From Phallus indusiatus (Eukaryota; Basidiomycota; Agaricomycetes; Phallales; Phallaceae): 64,000 nucleotides of DNA. This document shows, piece after piece, positions 24,503-37,905 of the stretch. Every line of letters begins with the position of its first letter. Positions within the stretch are counted from its first letter, which is position 1. The stretch spans positions 87,710 to 151,709 of the forward strand of contig JAQFWX010000084.1 in NCBI GenBank assembly GCA_027605045.1, in the 5' to 3' direction. The translations under genes and the position numbers were made by a program. Under the pieces are notes generated by a model. That model was not told where the DNA came from. It did no database searches and was given only the letters and a program-made list of their open reading frames with translations.

Positions 24503-24877
24503 TCATCTCCCCTCCTTTGTTTTCTTCTTGATAACCAAAGCCTCTAGAGGGGGGTCTATTTTGTGCTGCCTAAACGGCGCAGCTAAAATCTCTGTTAATG
24601 CTTTCCTGTGCAGTGTTTTATAACCCTCATAAAGGATGGCATGAGGGTTGGCCAGCGGATGTTCAAATGAATACTGGAAGCTCTCTTGTGAGGATGACGG
24701 ACGTTCCACACGATCTGTTCGGTCAGCTGTCATTTCCAAAAGTTGCTGATTAGCATCATGTAGGAGCTGGGATGGGTTTTGTGCATCTATTGTTGGTGAA
24801 ACCGTATGAGAGTGGATTTCGGATGGCCCAACGTGTGAGCCGCTCCGTTTTTTTAAAAAAAACCCACGAGCACGCAA
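24503..24877 (-). CDS. Hypothetical ORF, possible exon
   Basis: The reading frame is open for about 124 codons, with protein-like composition in the middle (LLHDANQQLLEMTADRTDRV, then HPLANPHAILYEGYKTLH). There is no in-frame ATG at its upstream edge; the first in-frame ATG is the one in LLEMTADRTD. It is either an internal exon of an unrecognised minus-strand gene or a relic. I recognise no domain. Confidence 0.3.
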   Translation of the reverse strand: MRARGFFLKKRSGSHVGPSEIHSHTVSPTIDAQNPSQLLHDANQQLLEMTADRTDRVERPSSSQESFQYSFEHPLANPHAILYEGYKTLHRKALTEILAAPFRQHKIDPPLEALVIKKKTKEGR

Positions 24878-25195
24878 TTTCCGCCGCCTCTTTAATTCCT
24901 ACACTGATCTCAAAGTGAAGATCACTTAACAGGTCGGTTGTGCAGGGTTGAAAGAAGAGTACTGATCCCTGACTCTGGCATTCCGTTGCTTTGATGAAAC
25001 ACCACTGATCGAAGCCTGAAATCTACACACTACACAGTAAGTCATTGATCAGAGGGGAATCTCCAAGTGTGGTCATTCTGTACAAATGTATTCATTAGTC
25101 AAACTATGTCTTGACCATTATAAACTCAATCCATACATCGCCCAAGCGGAGGATCCGTCAAGAAATATGTTGGTTGACCGAATCCTGCGGGAATT

Positions 25196-25580
25196 GAGAG
25201 TTCGATGTATGTATTGTTTGGCGTGATCCTAAGCAGTTGGGGAGACGACTGTATCGTCGGGAGACGAAGATGAGACGAAGATGAGACGGAAGTTAGAGGC
25301 GTGTTGGAGACATTGACGGACTCAGGACGGTACAGTCGTGCGCTGGCAGTTGCAGTCGAGGCAGAGTCTGAGTTCGATGTATGTTTTCTTGGTTGGCGTG
25401 ACTCTTATTTATGTATAATTGAGAATTCCGAGAATCCGATTGCTTGGATAGCGTGTCACGTGTCACGCGTCATGTTGTGACCAGAGGGCTACATTGTACT
25501 CGTGTTCGTTGGTGCTCAGTTGACGGACTCGAACGGTACAGTCGTGCACTGGCAGTTGCAGTCGAGGCCGAGTCTTGCTC
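25196..25580 (+). repeat. Two imperfect direct repeat units
   Basis: The motif GAGTTCGATGTATGT occurs at about 25197 and 25370, each time followed by TTGG-type sequence and TGGCGTGA. The motif GGTACAGTCGTGC with GGCAGTTGCAGTCGAGG occurs near 25329-25361 and 25536-25567. Together they outline two units of about 175 and 210 bp with diverged middles. The first also has a short tandem GAGACGAAGAT repeat. This may be a degenerate transposon end. Confidence 0.6.
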
Positions 25581-25786
25581 CAAATATTATTTCACGTGCC
25601 TCTGGAATAATAGTCGTCTCACAAACCAACACGAGTCTATTCTGCCTGCTGCTAATTAAATCCACTGCTATTGTCCGTTCGTCGGTCATATACACACAGC
25701 CTCACACATAAATACAACAACGTTAACTGCCGACCACAGCTCCGATTTCCCAACCATCTCCGCCGCCGCCTTCATCATCGAAAACG

Positions 25787-28211
25787 ATGTCGAAATATAC
25801 CCTTGAGCGATATCCGGAAGATGTTGGTGTGTGGTGTTTATATGATAGTCATGATTACCCTTTTCTTCCTTCGCTGATCTGAACGCATTAGTGGCTATAT
25901 TCCACTGCTCGTTTCATCCCACAAAAGGTAATATTATTGATTGGAGCATGAAGGCCAGCTCAGGTACGCACATTCAGCTAGTATCCCCTTCACCCAGAAA
26001 TATCACGCAGGCCTTCCCTTTCTTTGTAGACCTTATATTGGACGGAGTCGAGTTCAGCACTCTACCCAGCGGCCTTCATTTAGTAGACGAGGACGTAGTG
26101 TAAGCATCGTCACCCCTCCTCCTTTGAACCTGTCATCATTCAACCTGTTCTTGTTCTCCCTCTTGCTTCCAGACACTTTACACAACATGTCCACCACGGC
26201 ATATCCGTTTTTCGACGAAAATCTACCACCGAGGTATATAATAATAACAACGCTGTGTATCTCCTTCTGTGTCAATTTTGATTCGAAGCTCCTTAGGCAG
26301 GCATGCGGGGTTTTCGCCTCGAATCACTCGGCATCCTTGTCGCTCAATCCTCTTTTCCTAGACCTTGGCGACACAGGGCATCCCTTAAAGATCTATCTCG
26401 TCGTTTAGCAGACCGTTGGGCCGAAGAGCAGTCCCAATACCACGATCGAGACGCAGATAACGACAAGGATTGGGAAATTCTCAAAGCGTGGTTCGAGAAG
26501 AGAATGTTTCGACGAATAGGCGAGGAAGGCCAATGGGTCGGATGGGAAGAAGAATTGGGTATCAACCGCGGGGAAACTGACGAAGACGGCAATATAACTC
26601 ATGCACGTTCTCTTTCTTTTCCCCCCGTTTCTTCCAGTGGGAATCAAAATTTCGTCTTAACTAAAACGTCACCTCTTGCAGAGTCTTCATCATGCTCTTC
26701 ACCCCGCCCTGTATCTGCCACATCTACTACGAATTCTCGGTCCTTCGTCCCTCATTCTTTACAAATACGTCCTCGCCAGAAAACGTATATTGGTTTATAC
26801 AAATCCACCTGTTGAACCTGCTTGTGTCCTCGCACGAGTTGCTGCGGATATTGTCGGCGTTTCCGGTCATTGGGCTGGAGAAAACACAGGCATACCAAGT
26901 AGCAGCAGCCGTCTGAAGGTTGACCAACCCCGAATCTTAGGAATGGTAGGTATTATCGATGTAGGAAAGTTGACCGAGCACCAAGATCGTGGATGGATAG
27001 CCTGTAAGTCTTGCCAAACTATTCGCCTGAATGTCTTATCTCACTCCTCTCGTCTTGTAGGTACAACAGATGCCATTTTCTTGGAAAAACCCATGCTGTA
27101 TGATCTCATTGTTGATATGACAACTACAAGTCCTGCTCGTCCTGCCTTTTTCATGTCTCGTCCGGTGTCGGTTAATAGCGTCTCCTCAAACTCCAGCGGG
27201 AAAAAATCCCTGTCCTCCAAATATCGACTTGTACCAATTCGGTTTACTTTCAGTGATGTCAAACTCTGGGGTGAACTAGACAAAGCCTTGCATGCGGAAC
27301 AAGAAGACGACGACGACGATGACCAGCAGCCGGACGACGAAAATATGTCTTCTTCCGTACCAGCGCGAGACTTCTCCCGCTGGGATGGTTGGCGAGTTTA
27401 TGAAGATGTCTGTGTAGCATGTGCTAGCGCTTGGATGGGTTTGGGACTAGGTAATAGCGTTGGTCTCGGATCAAGGTTAGGAGTGACTGGGAGATCGGAT
27501 GGGATCGTTTGGGGAATTGGACGAAGCGGCGCTTTGAAGGTTAAGGGTCGGGATAAATTACGGAGTTGGGACTTTAGCGAGAGTGGTAATAGTATACGAC
27601 TTGAAGGTGAAGATGAGGGTCTGGGAATTAGAACCCTGGGTCGAGGAATCGAGGGCCGGCCGCTTAGCGAACATATCGATACGACAAGACCTGTTATCCG
27701 CGGATCTCGGTCTGCTAGCTCAGCTACGGCTGCTTCGTCAGCTCGTCGGATGCAGAGTAATGGTACCGGCAAGGGCGTATCGCATGACGAAAGTGTGGAG
27801 GGCAATGATATGGACGGAGAATTGGCCAAGCAACGGCGACGGCGTCAGCGGGTTCATACTACTTTGGCACTGCTCTCTATTTTCCACCGCCATTCGGAAT
27901 TTCTGTGCGAAAAGCTGGAGGAAGTACTTGAAGACGCTGCTAGACGGGCAGGATCTAGTTTTGAGAACAGTGGTAATCCCGCAGCGGAGAGCGCGACGGC
28001 GTCAGCTCTTCGTAATACTGACTTCCCTTTGACGCTGGTGCTCACTCCGAGACACATCATCGCCATGGAATTAGGCATTTTGAGTGATGTAGACGCTCGA
28101 TTTCTTGAATGGCTGGCTGAACGGAGGTGCAAGACTGAAGGACTTGGTCGTCGGGTAGTCGTTAGACGTGGCTGGAGAGACATTATGGCTGTGCTTTTCG
28201 GATTTTGGTAG
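25787..28211 (+). CDS. DENN-domain protein, LCHN/DENND11 type (DUF4484)
   Basis: DENN proteins usually act as Rab GTPase exchange factors. The exons give, in order, VAIFHCSFHPTKGNIIDW, DLILDGVEFSTLPSGLH, HVHHGISVFRRK, a long exon starting EAGMRGFRLESLGILV, then HHALHPALYLPHLLRILGPS, and RILVYTNPPVEPACVLARVA. This order of blocks matches LCHN-type proteins. The last large exon holds DGWRVYEDVCVACASAWMGL and a C-terminal region of the DUF4484 kind. The start at 25787 (MSKYTLERYPEDV) splices in frame to VAIFHC. The intron near 26616-26671 uses a GTTTCT donor that I chose only for frame. An acidic Asp run sits near 27310. Expected length is about 740 residues. Assignment rests on recognised motifs, not on a search. 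Confidence 0.72.
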
Positions 28212-28365
28212 GGAAGCTTCATGACTAGTAACAAGAGTTGTTGTTATTCAAATTGAAGCAATGTACTACTACATATATCTGAGTACTCTTTACAAGCTTT
28301 AGTGTCGATCTTCCGTTTCAAAAGGCTGAAGTCTGGTTATAATCTGACCCGAAGGGCGAGTGAGG

Positions 28366-28570
28366 ATTTAAGCACCAGCCCGATTTGTCCTACAACAACA
28401 TTCCTGAGGTAGCTGCGCTGCTTCTGAATTCTGAGGCCATATATCAAGGTGATGCTAGCATTTATGAAAAGTATATTGTACTAGAAAGCGCAAAACATCT
28501 TACTCCATTTTTATTGTAACTAATAAAATCTCAGTCAACGGTAACTTGACTCATATATGTAATATACCTA
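28366..28570 (-). repeat. 3' flank of FunK1 copy A, repeated at 29831-30018
   Basis: The segment with GGTGATGCTAGCATTTATGA and TATATTGTACTAGA recurs at 29831-30018 in the same orientation with a few changes. Copy A carries an extra stretch of about 25 bp near 28418. It marks the downstream end of a tandem duplication unit. Confidence 0.85.
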
Positions 28571-28635
28571 ATAATGGTCTGTACAATCTGTAAGTCAATA
28601 GTGAAAAAAAATGAACGGAAAAGTTTGCACTAACC

Positions 28636-29830
28636 TTAGTCAATGCTTGCAGCCTCTTCCTCTGGTGACAGCATACGCTGTTCCTTGATGGCTAGCTCAA
28701 TCACATCATCCAATTGAGGCCGACGCTGTTCCTCTCTGGCTGTGGAGTTGTCCTCCGGTAAAAGGGGGTTGACTTCAAGATCTGTGAGACCTTTCACCAA
28801 ATTGCCTTGATGAAGAAGTGAATGTTCACAGTTTCAAATGTTTGACATTCCAATGCTATGTACAACACTCTCCACCAGTCTTTGACAAGACTCCTAATTG
28901 GCTTGAAATAAGGACGAAATCGGGAGATTAAGTCAACTTCCAGCCTCTTCAGAGCATTATAGTATGTCTTGGGATTTGCGGGGAACAATGTGGTCTTTCT
29001 TGTTGAAACAGCAGAGTCAAAATGATGATAAATCAGACTTGCTAGTTCTTCCGTCATGTTGCACTCGGAGCCACCGGGACCGTCATGAGTCAACGCATAT
29101 TCAACAATAATCCAAAAAAACGATTCCATGTCATGAATCGCATCATGGATGAATTGAGAGTCATCAAAGTGTTGGTGACTCATATATGCCGGAGTACCCT
29201 AGTATACTATCAAATAATGCATTTATCATATGAAATGAAAAGTCAGCATACCGTACGTTCGCCTCGTCCAATTTCAACCGAAAAATTTGGTTGTGGAGAA
29301 ACAGGCTAAAATAACAATGATAATTGTTTTTTGGTGCTGAAGTAAAATATAACTGACCACTTCCAAATGGAGGTCTTCTAGCTCCATCTCTGTATCTTGA
29401 GATTGTTTCTGGGGAACACGAGAAGGAAACTGTTCTGAAAATTTCATGAAATAGCCAGGCACGTCCCCATAATTCATAATCTTCCCTTTTCGACGGCTGA
29501 AAGCGTGAGCGGGGTGGTTGATTTTTTGAGCATTTCATATAACATAGAAGCTTTTGCACTCGAGTTCGTCCCCTCGCTCCGATCTTGCATTTCTCCCCAC
29601 ATTTTAAAGGAAGTCGTTATTTTCGCATGATCATAATCAATCAAATCCCCTACTTCATCATCTACCCGTTGAGAAGAATGACAAATGATGATATTGTTGG
29701 GACTGACGTCTCGATGGAGGATACCGGCATTGTAGAGTCTCTCGTGAACTAACATATTCAACAATTTGTGCGATCTGCGCGCAAAATGAGACATAAAATC
29801 ACCTTTAACTGCATCCAAGATTGCTTTCAC
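28636..29830 (-). pseudogene. FunK1-type kinase, truncated copy A
   Basis: FunK1 kinases are a family expanded in mushroom-forming fungi; their substrates are mostly unknown. The catalytic loop HRDVSPNNIII is at about 29714-29680, and the metal-binding region reads GDLIDYDHAKI. The C-lobe contains AIHDMESFFWIIVEYAL and a Trp-containing WWRVLYIALEC. The N-lobe with the ATP-binding lysine is missing: the homology stops at 29830, exactly where the flank of copy B begins. Near 28795 the frame must shift to continue into NLVKGLTDLEVNP and an Asp/Glu-rich tail ending at 28636. The loss of the N-lobe and the frame break point to a pseudogene. Confidence 0.75.
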
Positions 29831-30335
29831 ATTTAAGCACCGGTGCAGCGAGTCAGCCCGATTTGTCCTACAACAATAGTCCTGAGGCCATATATCAAGG
29901 TGATGCTAGCATTTATGAAAAGTATATTGTACTAGAGAGCGCAGGAGATCTTACTCTATTTCTATTGTACCTAATAAAATTTCAGTTAATGGTAACTTGA
30001 TTCATATATGTAATATACTGTAAGTCACCTTCCAACCTCTTCAGAGCATTATAATATGTCTTGGCACTTGAATGGAACAGCGTGGCCTTTCTTGTTGAAA
30101 CGCCAGAGTCAAAATAAGCATGAATCAGACCTGCTGATTCTTCCGTCATGTTGCACTCGGAGCCACCGGGACCGTCACAAGTCAATGCATATTCAATGAT
30201 TATCCAAAAAAACAATTCCATGTCATGAATTGCATCACGGATGACTTGAGTTTCACCAAAGAGTTGGTAACTCATATCCTAGTATACTATCAGTAATGTA
30301 TTCATGACATAAATAAAAAGTCAGTATATCTAACC
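29831..30335 (-). pseudogene. FunK1-type kinase, truncated copy B
   Basis: This is a shorter second copy of the C-lobe segment of copy A. It includes DAIHDMELFFWIIIEYALTC, the shared GPGGSECNMTEE block and the same intron-like upstream sequence. It has lost the region corresponding to 28571-28930 of copy A and everything upstream of its C-lobe. It lies head-to-tail directly beside copy A, so a tandem duplication followed by deletion is likely. Confidence 0.75.
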
Positions 30336-32131
30336 CTCAGTGCAAAGAACGGCGATCATTGTGGACATTGTCGGTCTGGTCTCAGATCCCATGAAATCAT
30401 GGATGCTGCGAGAGCTTGGATAAAATGCAAGGATTGCTGGGAGTTTACATTATGTATTTCATCTTAGATGTTACAATATGAAGCTTACTCATGAATTCTT
30501 TTTGTGAGTTTGACAAGAAACAAACCCGCAGTTAAGGGGTGGCGGCGAATTTTAAAGAACGGTCTGTATATTGCTATTACTAGCTGTTGTGGTTGTGAGC
30601 AAACCTTTTCGTGTTCTTCCAGAACAAATACCTGATTCTCCAAATGCTTGAATATACATCTCATTTACAGAAAGAAATACTGCAAAAAAGAGCCGCGACC
30701 ATGTGTCTATTGCTTAATTCACCATTGACGAGCGAGTTTTTGAATCTCGTCTACGGATATACGTATGTGTGCTGGTCGTATGACCAAGGGATTGCAGGGA
30801 TACTAGAGACTAAGAAAAGAAACGTGAGTAGGAAAGAAAGACTATGGCCTCTTTTCCTCCAAGCAAGCATTTATATACTATTACCAGTCACGGTGGTAGA
30901 TGACACCTACAACTCATCATAATGTGACGACTCGGAGCGTTCTCGCGGCGATAAATTCAAATAATCGTCCCAATTATTAATCAGGCTGGATTCAACTTCG
31001 CCTAATTTCCTCCCAAAATGCCTTGCAGCGCACTAAATACGATTTCCTCTGTTGGCCAGTTTCACCGCGTTCGAACTCGCTCCTACTTAGTTTTAGACCA
31101 ACTAATACTTTATGCGATTATACTATTTGGAATCGGCGAACGTGATGACATGAAACGACGTCGTGGGTTCAGGTCGATTAATGAATTAACGATCACCCGG
31201 ATTCGAGATTCCATTGTTTTGTAAAATGATAGTTTGCTTTCAATCTGTAGCGTATAGCATATGGCAGGGGCCAGAGGATGCCTCAGACGGTTTAGACGCG
31301 CAATATCCGCATATAAATTTATAGTTGCAAACGCAGGGGCCACATATGGCAAAAGCTGTCTATAAATTATCTATCTCCCCGTCTTTTAGTATGAATCGCC
31401 ACGCCCAGCAATATAACAATCATTGGTGCAGCGAGGGCAACGGCATTCAATTGGCACCTCCCGCCGGGGGGTTAGATCTTTAGAGATCAGCACTTGAGTC
31501 TGGGTCGCGATCCATTTCTGCAATAATAACGCGGCTAAATAAGAATGCTCGCTGTGAGCCGAATTCGCATTTCATTGTTGGTGCAGCAAATATATATATG
31601 GCCAGCGGGAGGCTGCCAAAGTCGCCACCATCGAAGACCATTTGGACAGCTCCGACCGGGGATTTAACTTGAAGCGTGCACTGCGTTCGAGGGTTACATA
31701 AATTAACTCCTTTCAAGCTCACCAAAATATCAAACTTTGATTCTAATAGACAATTTGTGTAGAAACTTGAACTTTGAGCAAACTTTGAGCATGCAGAGAA
31801 ATTGTCTATTTTTAGGCCATTACTAGCGGACTCTGAATTTTATCACCAAGTTGCCTCCCCGTCGTTTCAGACGTCGTCCTCGTCCCTGTTTCTCTTTCTG
31901 CAGTTGTCATTTTCTTTTTCTTCCCCCGCCGGCCTTCATCTCCCTCCCTCCGACTCTCTTTCCTTTCCATCTTCCGCCCATTTCTTTCCTCAGCCTTATA
32001 TAATAAATCAGCCACCCCCCCTTTCAGGCCTCGAGTTTGTTTACATTATTCTTTTCCTCACGCCGTAGGGGCTCTGTTTTATTCTGGCGTAAATATCCAC
32101 CACTCGCTTTTCTCTCTCGGTTCTACCACAA
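30336..32131. other. Non-coding region before the first STK32-like kinase
   Basis: No gene could be supported. ORFs of 80-100 codons at 30611-30922 (+) and 31480-31725 (-) resemble nothing I know. The last 200 bases are pyrimidine-rich, as expected for a fungal promoter and 5' leader before 32132. Confidence 0.4.
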
Positions 32132-33923
<1,792 letters not shown>

Positions 33924-34330
33924 CAGTGTTCCCTCCTCGTCCTGTACCCAATCTTATCTGGTATCTCAGCGCCACGTCTCCTCCTTTCTTCTGACCTTGT
34001 ATAATGGAAACGGTTTCATACTCTTACACTCGTTCATCACATGGCATGTTATGACTTTTTTTCTCTCCTCCTTGATACCTCTCGTCCTGCATATATCTCC
34101 GACACTTTATACTACTCAATTTGTGATTTGCTCATAATTACGTTAATTCATTCTCCCCACATACACTCTTTTCTTCTCTGTCGTATTCATACTAAGCCGC
34201 AACTCGTTCGTTTTTTCTCTTTCTTCTTTTGTTCTGTTTTGTGTTGCAACTTGTGGTTTTTGTTGTCTATAGCCTATTCTCTTTCTTGTGATCTTCGTCG
34301 GGAATAAATAAAAACGCCTTGCACGAAATC

Positions 34331-35257
34331 TCATGCCACACATGCAGGATCCCATTTGATGACCATCCATACAATCCATTGCCTGCGGTCAGCTTCACTT
34401 TCGTCGATGCGCTCGACCGCCCAACCCCGGTCCTTGAGGACGGTGTTTGATGATAAAGTCGTACCTTCGTCTGTCTGATTGAAAGAACTGGTGGTTGCGA
34501 AGCGTTCCGTGATGGACTCAAGATGGAACGCAAATTGACCGAGTTTCTGGATGAAGCTTTCAATGGTCCAGCGGCCTGTATGCAGTCCAGCAACTATATA
34601 TACGCGAGCATCCAGCGACTTCTTCAAGGTCATCTGGAGAGTCTGGCAAAATGGCGTGTGGGATTCTGAATTCCAAATCGTGTCTGCGGCAATGATAGTG
34701 TCGAATGAGTTCGAGTTGAGACCACTGGGAGCACTAGTAATGGTGCTACGATCACCCCAGACGTGTCCAACGACTCTGATCCGCGCAGGGGGTATATTGT
34801 TTCGCGTGACATTTTGGTGAAGACAGTCGATGATGGACGGATCGGGATAATCGCTCAATGTCACCCTCCAGGCAATATCATCATTATCACTGTTGAATTG
34901 GCGGTACATCTCTTTGGCGAGAACGATGCCAGGCATGCCAGATCCCGCGCCTAGCTCCAATATCTCCTCTGTCCCTGTCCCCCTTTGCCAAGTTGGGCTC
35001 GTCGTCGCTCCCGGCGTGGCGCGCGCACCATTCTGATATATAACTTCGTCAATGTGGTCTGCAAGAAACAAAGATGCGATCCATATCGATGCTGCATGCA
35101 GAGCCCAATTCGCAGACTCTGACTTTGGCGACTGGAAGACGCATCCTGATCGCTTGTGAACGAAAACATTTCCCCAGAACGTTACAGGCGTGTATGCGTA
35201 TAGGGTTTGGAGAGAACTGCCCAAGATGTCCTCCGCTTCCACTCCGTCTGTTGCCAT
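34331..35257 (-). CDS. SAM-dependent methyltransferase, EFM7/NNT1-like
   Basis: The 308-residue intronless ORF has a Rossmann methyltransferase core: motif I reads EEILELGAGSGMPGIVLA, and later DTIIAADTIWNSESH matches the post-motif of lysine methyltransferases and nicotinamide N-methyltransferase-like proteins. An early TFWGNVFVHKRSG segment resembles the entry region of the METTL21/EFM family. It may methylate a protein lysine, but the substrate cannot be read from the sequence. The frame stays open upstream of the ATG at 35257; I chose this ATG because the upstream residues look like translated leader. It lies between the two STK32-like kinases on the opposite strand. Confidence 0.72.
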   Translation of the reverse strand: MATDGVEAEDILGSSLQTLYAYTPVTFWGNVFVHKRSGCVFQSPKSESANWALHAASIWIASLFLADHIDEVIYQNGARATPGATTSPTWQRGTGTEEILELGAGSGMPGIVLAKEMYRQFNSDNDDIAWRVTLSDYPDPSIIDCLHQNVTRNNIPPARIRVVGHVWGDRSTITSAPSGLNSNSFDTIIAADTIWNSESHTPFCQTLQMTLKKSLDARVYIVAGLHTGRWTIESFIQKLGQFAFHLESITERFATTSSFNQTDEGTTLSSNTVLKDRGWAVERIDESEADRRQWIVWMVIKWDPACVA

Positions 35258-35691
35258 CACCGTCCGAAATTGGTTCAGGCAGAATTTATACTGACAGTAT
35301 TCAGTGGCTTTGTACTTTATGGTTAGACGCACGCGAGAAATCAATTTACATATGTAGCAGTCTATGTATTTTGGCGGTCGGTTCCTTGGAATCATTCACC
35401 ATCATCCACATCATCATTTACCGGCTAGCACTTTTTGAGGTCTTATTTTATTATAATATCATATATATTTTAAACAACACTAGTCCCCTACCTTGGGAAA
35501 TTCCCAGTAAAGTTTTTTTAGTGGTTTCTGGCTCACCTCACTTTGCTTTCTCCTCATGTCGCCGTCTGTTCTATCCATCATCTGGTAAATGTCTACCGTC
35601 TAGTCTAATCCGACAGTTCCTTTCTCAGCCGTCGTTTTGAATAGACATTTATAATTTATTACATCTACAGCAGAATTATTGTCTTTTCTCC

Positions 35692-37537
35692 ATGGGTGCA
35701 TTCCTCTGCCGGACCGAGGTAGGTTTGTCCATCTTGGTGCTCTCAGTCGCTTTTTTTGACAGCTCGTTTCTTCTTCTGCTAACAAGCCAGTCAACTTCGA
35801 TAGCGAGGTCGATCTATTCCACTTTGTCCTGCTTCGTGTGGTGGGAAAGGGTGCTTTTGGTCGGGTGAGCCTGCTCTCCGGCCGTCCCGCTGCAGGCAAC
35901 CTGCTGACATTTATGATTCCGTTAATCATTTCCCAAGGTCCGTATCGTACAGCACAAGCAAACCAAGGAGCTTTACGCTCTCAAGTATATCGACAAGTCC
36001 CGCTGCTCCAAGATGAAGGCAGTGTCCAATATCATCCAAGAGCGCCGGTTGCTGGAAGATGTTCGTCCTCAGTATACACCAATACCGTCTTGTTCAATAC
36101 TCATTTTTTCTTCTCATTTTCGACGCAGGTAGACCATCCCTTCGTTGTTAACATGCGCTACGCTTTCCAGGACGACGAAAACTGTTTCTTCGTCCTTGAC
36201 CTTATGCTCGGTGGCGACTTGCGGTGTACGTGTGACTTGTGTCCAATCGCTTGATTGTTGGAGTTACTCACGGAATCTAAATTGATCCTTTTCAGTCCAC
36301 CTGGACCGATTAAAAGTCCTTCCCGAAGAAACCATTCAATTATATGTCGCGGAGATTGCCAGTGGCCTGTCCTATCTCCACCACAAGAAGATTGTCCATC
36401 GTGACATCAAACCCGATAATATTCTCCTAGACGCGAAGGGCCATGCCCACATAACAGACTTCAATGTTGCCGTTTATCACCCCGAGGATAGGCTGTTATC
36501 GAATGTCGCGGGAAGCAAAGCATACATGGGTATGTGTTTTCGTTCTTTAAGCGTGTGCAGACTAATAGTACAACCATATTATTCGTTCATATTTAGCACC
36601 CGAAATTTTGTTGCGAAAGGGATACACATATGGCGTTGATTGGTGGTCCCTAGGTGTTATGGTGTTTGAATTAGCATTCGGTCGTCGACCTTTCCATGGA
36701 AGGAAGACTGGTGATCTCACACATTCCATCTGTCGTGGTACACTCAAGTTTCCACATGACGCCGAGACCAAGTTCTCCGTTGACGGTTTAGTAGCGCTTA
36801 GGGAGGTGAGTTTATTTTTCTTCTTCACCTATATTCAATTCAAGTCAAATATCTGTTTCTCTAGTTCTTGGAACGTGATCCGAAACATCGTGTTGGTTGT
36901 CGTGTCGGTAGATCTCATGAGCTCGACGAAATCAAGAGTCTAGCATGGCTAAAAGCCATAGACTGGGAAAAACTCGAGACGAAAGAAATAATACCGTCGT
37001 TGATACCAGACGTAGGCTTCCCTCTCTCGTTGTCAGCGGTAATAATCATCTCAATGAGTTGTTATTATACAGGCAAATCGACCCAATTACGATTTGTCTC
37101 ACGAGTTAGAAGAGTTGCTACTGGAAGATCACCCCTTGAAAAAGAAAAAGCGAAAAGCTAACCGTGATGTCAGCCGTTTGCGTCCAGAATACCGGATTCT
37201 AGAAGAACAGTACGTTTTCCACTAAAAAAGGCTTGTAGTCCTTGAGAAGCAGTAGTCTCATCTTCCTTCAAGATTCGCTAATTATAATTTCCAAAATTCC
37301 AAACGAAGAACCTACTACCCGGTCAATGAACAACTCGCGTCTCATGTCACATCTGCGTCGTCTGATGATGCTGGAGATTCCCGACCACCTACACCTGGAC
37401 CCTATCTCGACGGTGACAGATACTTACCTGACAACAGACTACCCGTTTCTGGCGAACCGAGCAGTAGCGTCCTATTACATGATGAATCGAAGGTGCCACT
37501 TCCAAATCTCACCAACGCTCATTCAAACCTAGTATGA
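35692..37537 (+). CDS. STK32/YANK-type Ser/Thr kinase, copy 2
   Basis: This is a paralogue of the kinase at 32132-33923, with the same order of exons and motifs. It starts MGAFLCRTE, again a lipid-modification type N-terminus. The core has GKGAFGR, LYALKYIDKSRC, IIQERRLLED, HRDIKPDN, DFNVAVY (DFN, not DFG) and APEILLRKGYTYGVDWWSL. The tail has ELEELLLEDHPLKKKKRK and then a Ser/Pro-rich stretch. The last exon was read in the frame continuing FANYNFQ to a TGA at 37535. The strongest conservation between the copies is in the exon with [20 protein letters not shown]. Both copies seem intact, so both may be active. Confidence 0.88.
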
Positions 37538-37557
37538 TTTTTTCACTGCCACCTCTC

Positions 37558-37905
37558 CCTGGTTTTTCTTTTCCTCCCTCCTTCATTTTACATTCTGCAT
37601 GCTATGAAAATTTTTCGGCGGATAATTTCAATTCAAGAAGTGTTCTGCTTTTGTTTTGCTGAATTCGCACTTTTCGTATTCTTTATATATCATTGATATG
37701 TACATGGTTGTGATAAATGCACAACATAACCTGGATTGGAAAGCTATCACGACCGTCCCTATCAATCGAATTTCCTGAAAAATCCCACGTTCGAGGAGGA
37801 GAAAGAAGATACACCAAGCAGAGAGTTTATTTTCACACCCTGTGGCGGCTGGCAGACAGAAGTTTTGAAGTAATAGTTCATCCTCAAGGTTACATGTAGA
37901 TACCG
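37558..37905 (-). pseudogene. Relic of the TFIIA terminal exon and 3' flank
   Basis: This stretch aligns by eye with 39687-40035, the 3' end and downstream flank of the TFIIA gene, in the same orientation. Shared blocks include TGATATGTACATG, TATCACGACC and TTCCTGAAAAAT. The match runs into the last part of the TFIIA coding exon, where the copy has decayed. It lies directly behind the second STK32-like kinase, so it may now act as that gene's 3' region. Confidence 0.7.

Larger units (their letters stand above)
22288..25786. other. Poorly resolved 3.5-kb region upstream of crtYB
   Basis: No complete gene could be built here. The part nearest 22287 must hold the crtYB promoter and leader. Several exon-like pieces, mostly on the minus strand, are listed separately. 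Codon-like texture is seen on both strands between 23870 and 24130, and the direction could not be decided. A GCGCGCGCGC run occurs near 22985. Confidence 0.4.

Noticed and set aside
30611..31725. ORFs at 30611-30922 (+) and 31480-31725 (-)
   Set aside because: No recognisable domain, no splice partners and no start context. Their composition fits chance ORFs in AT-rich DNA.
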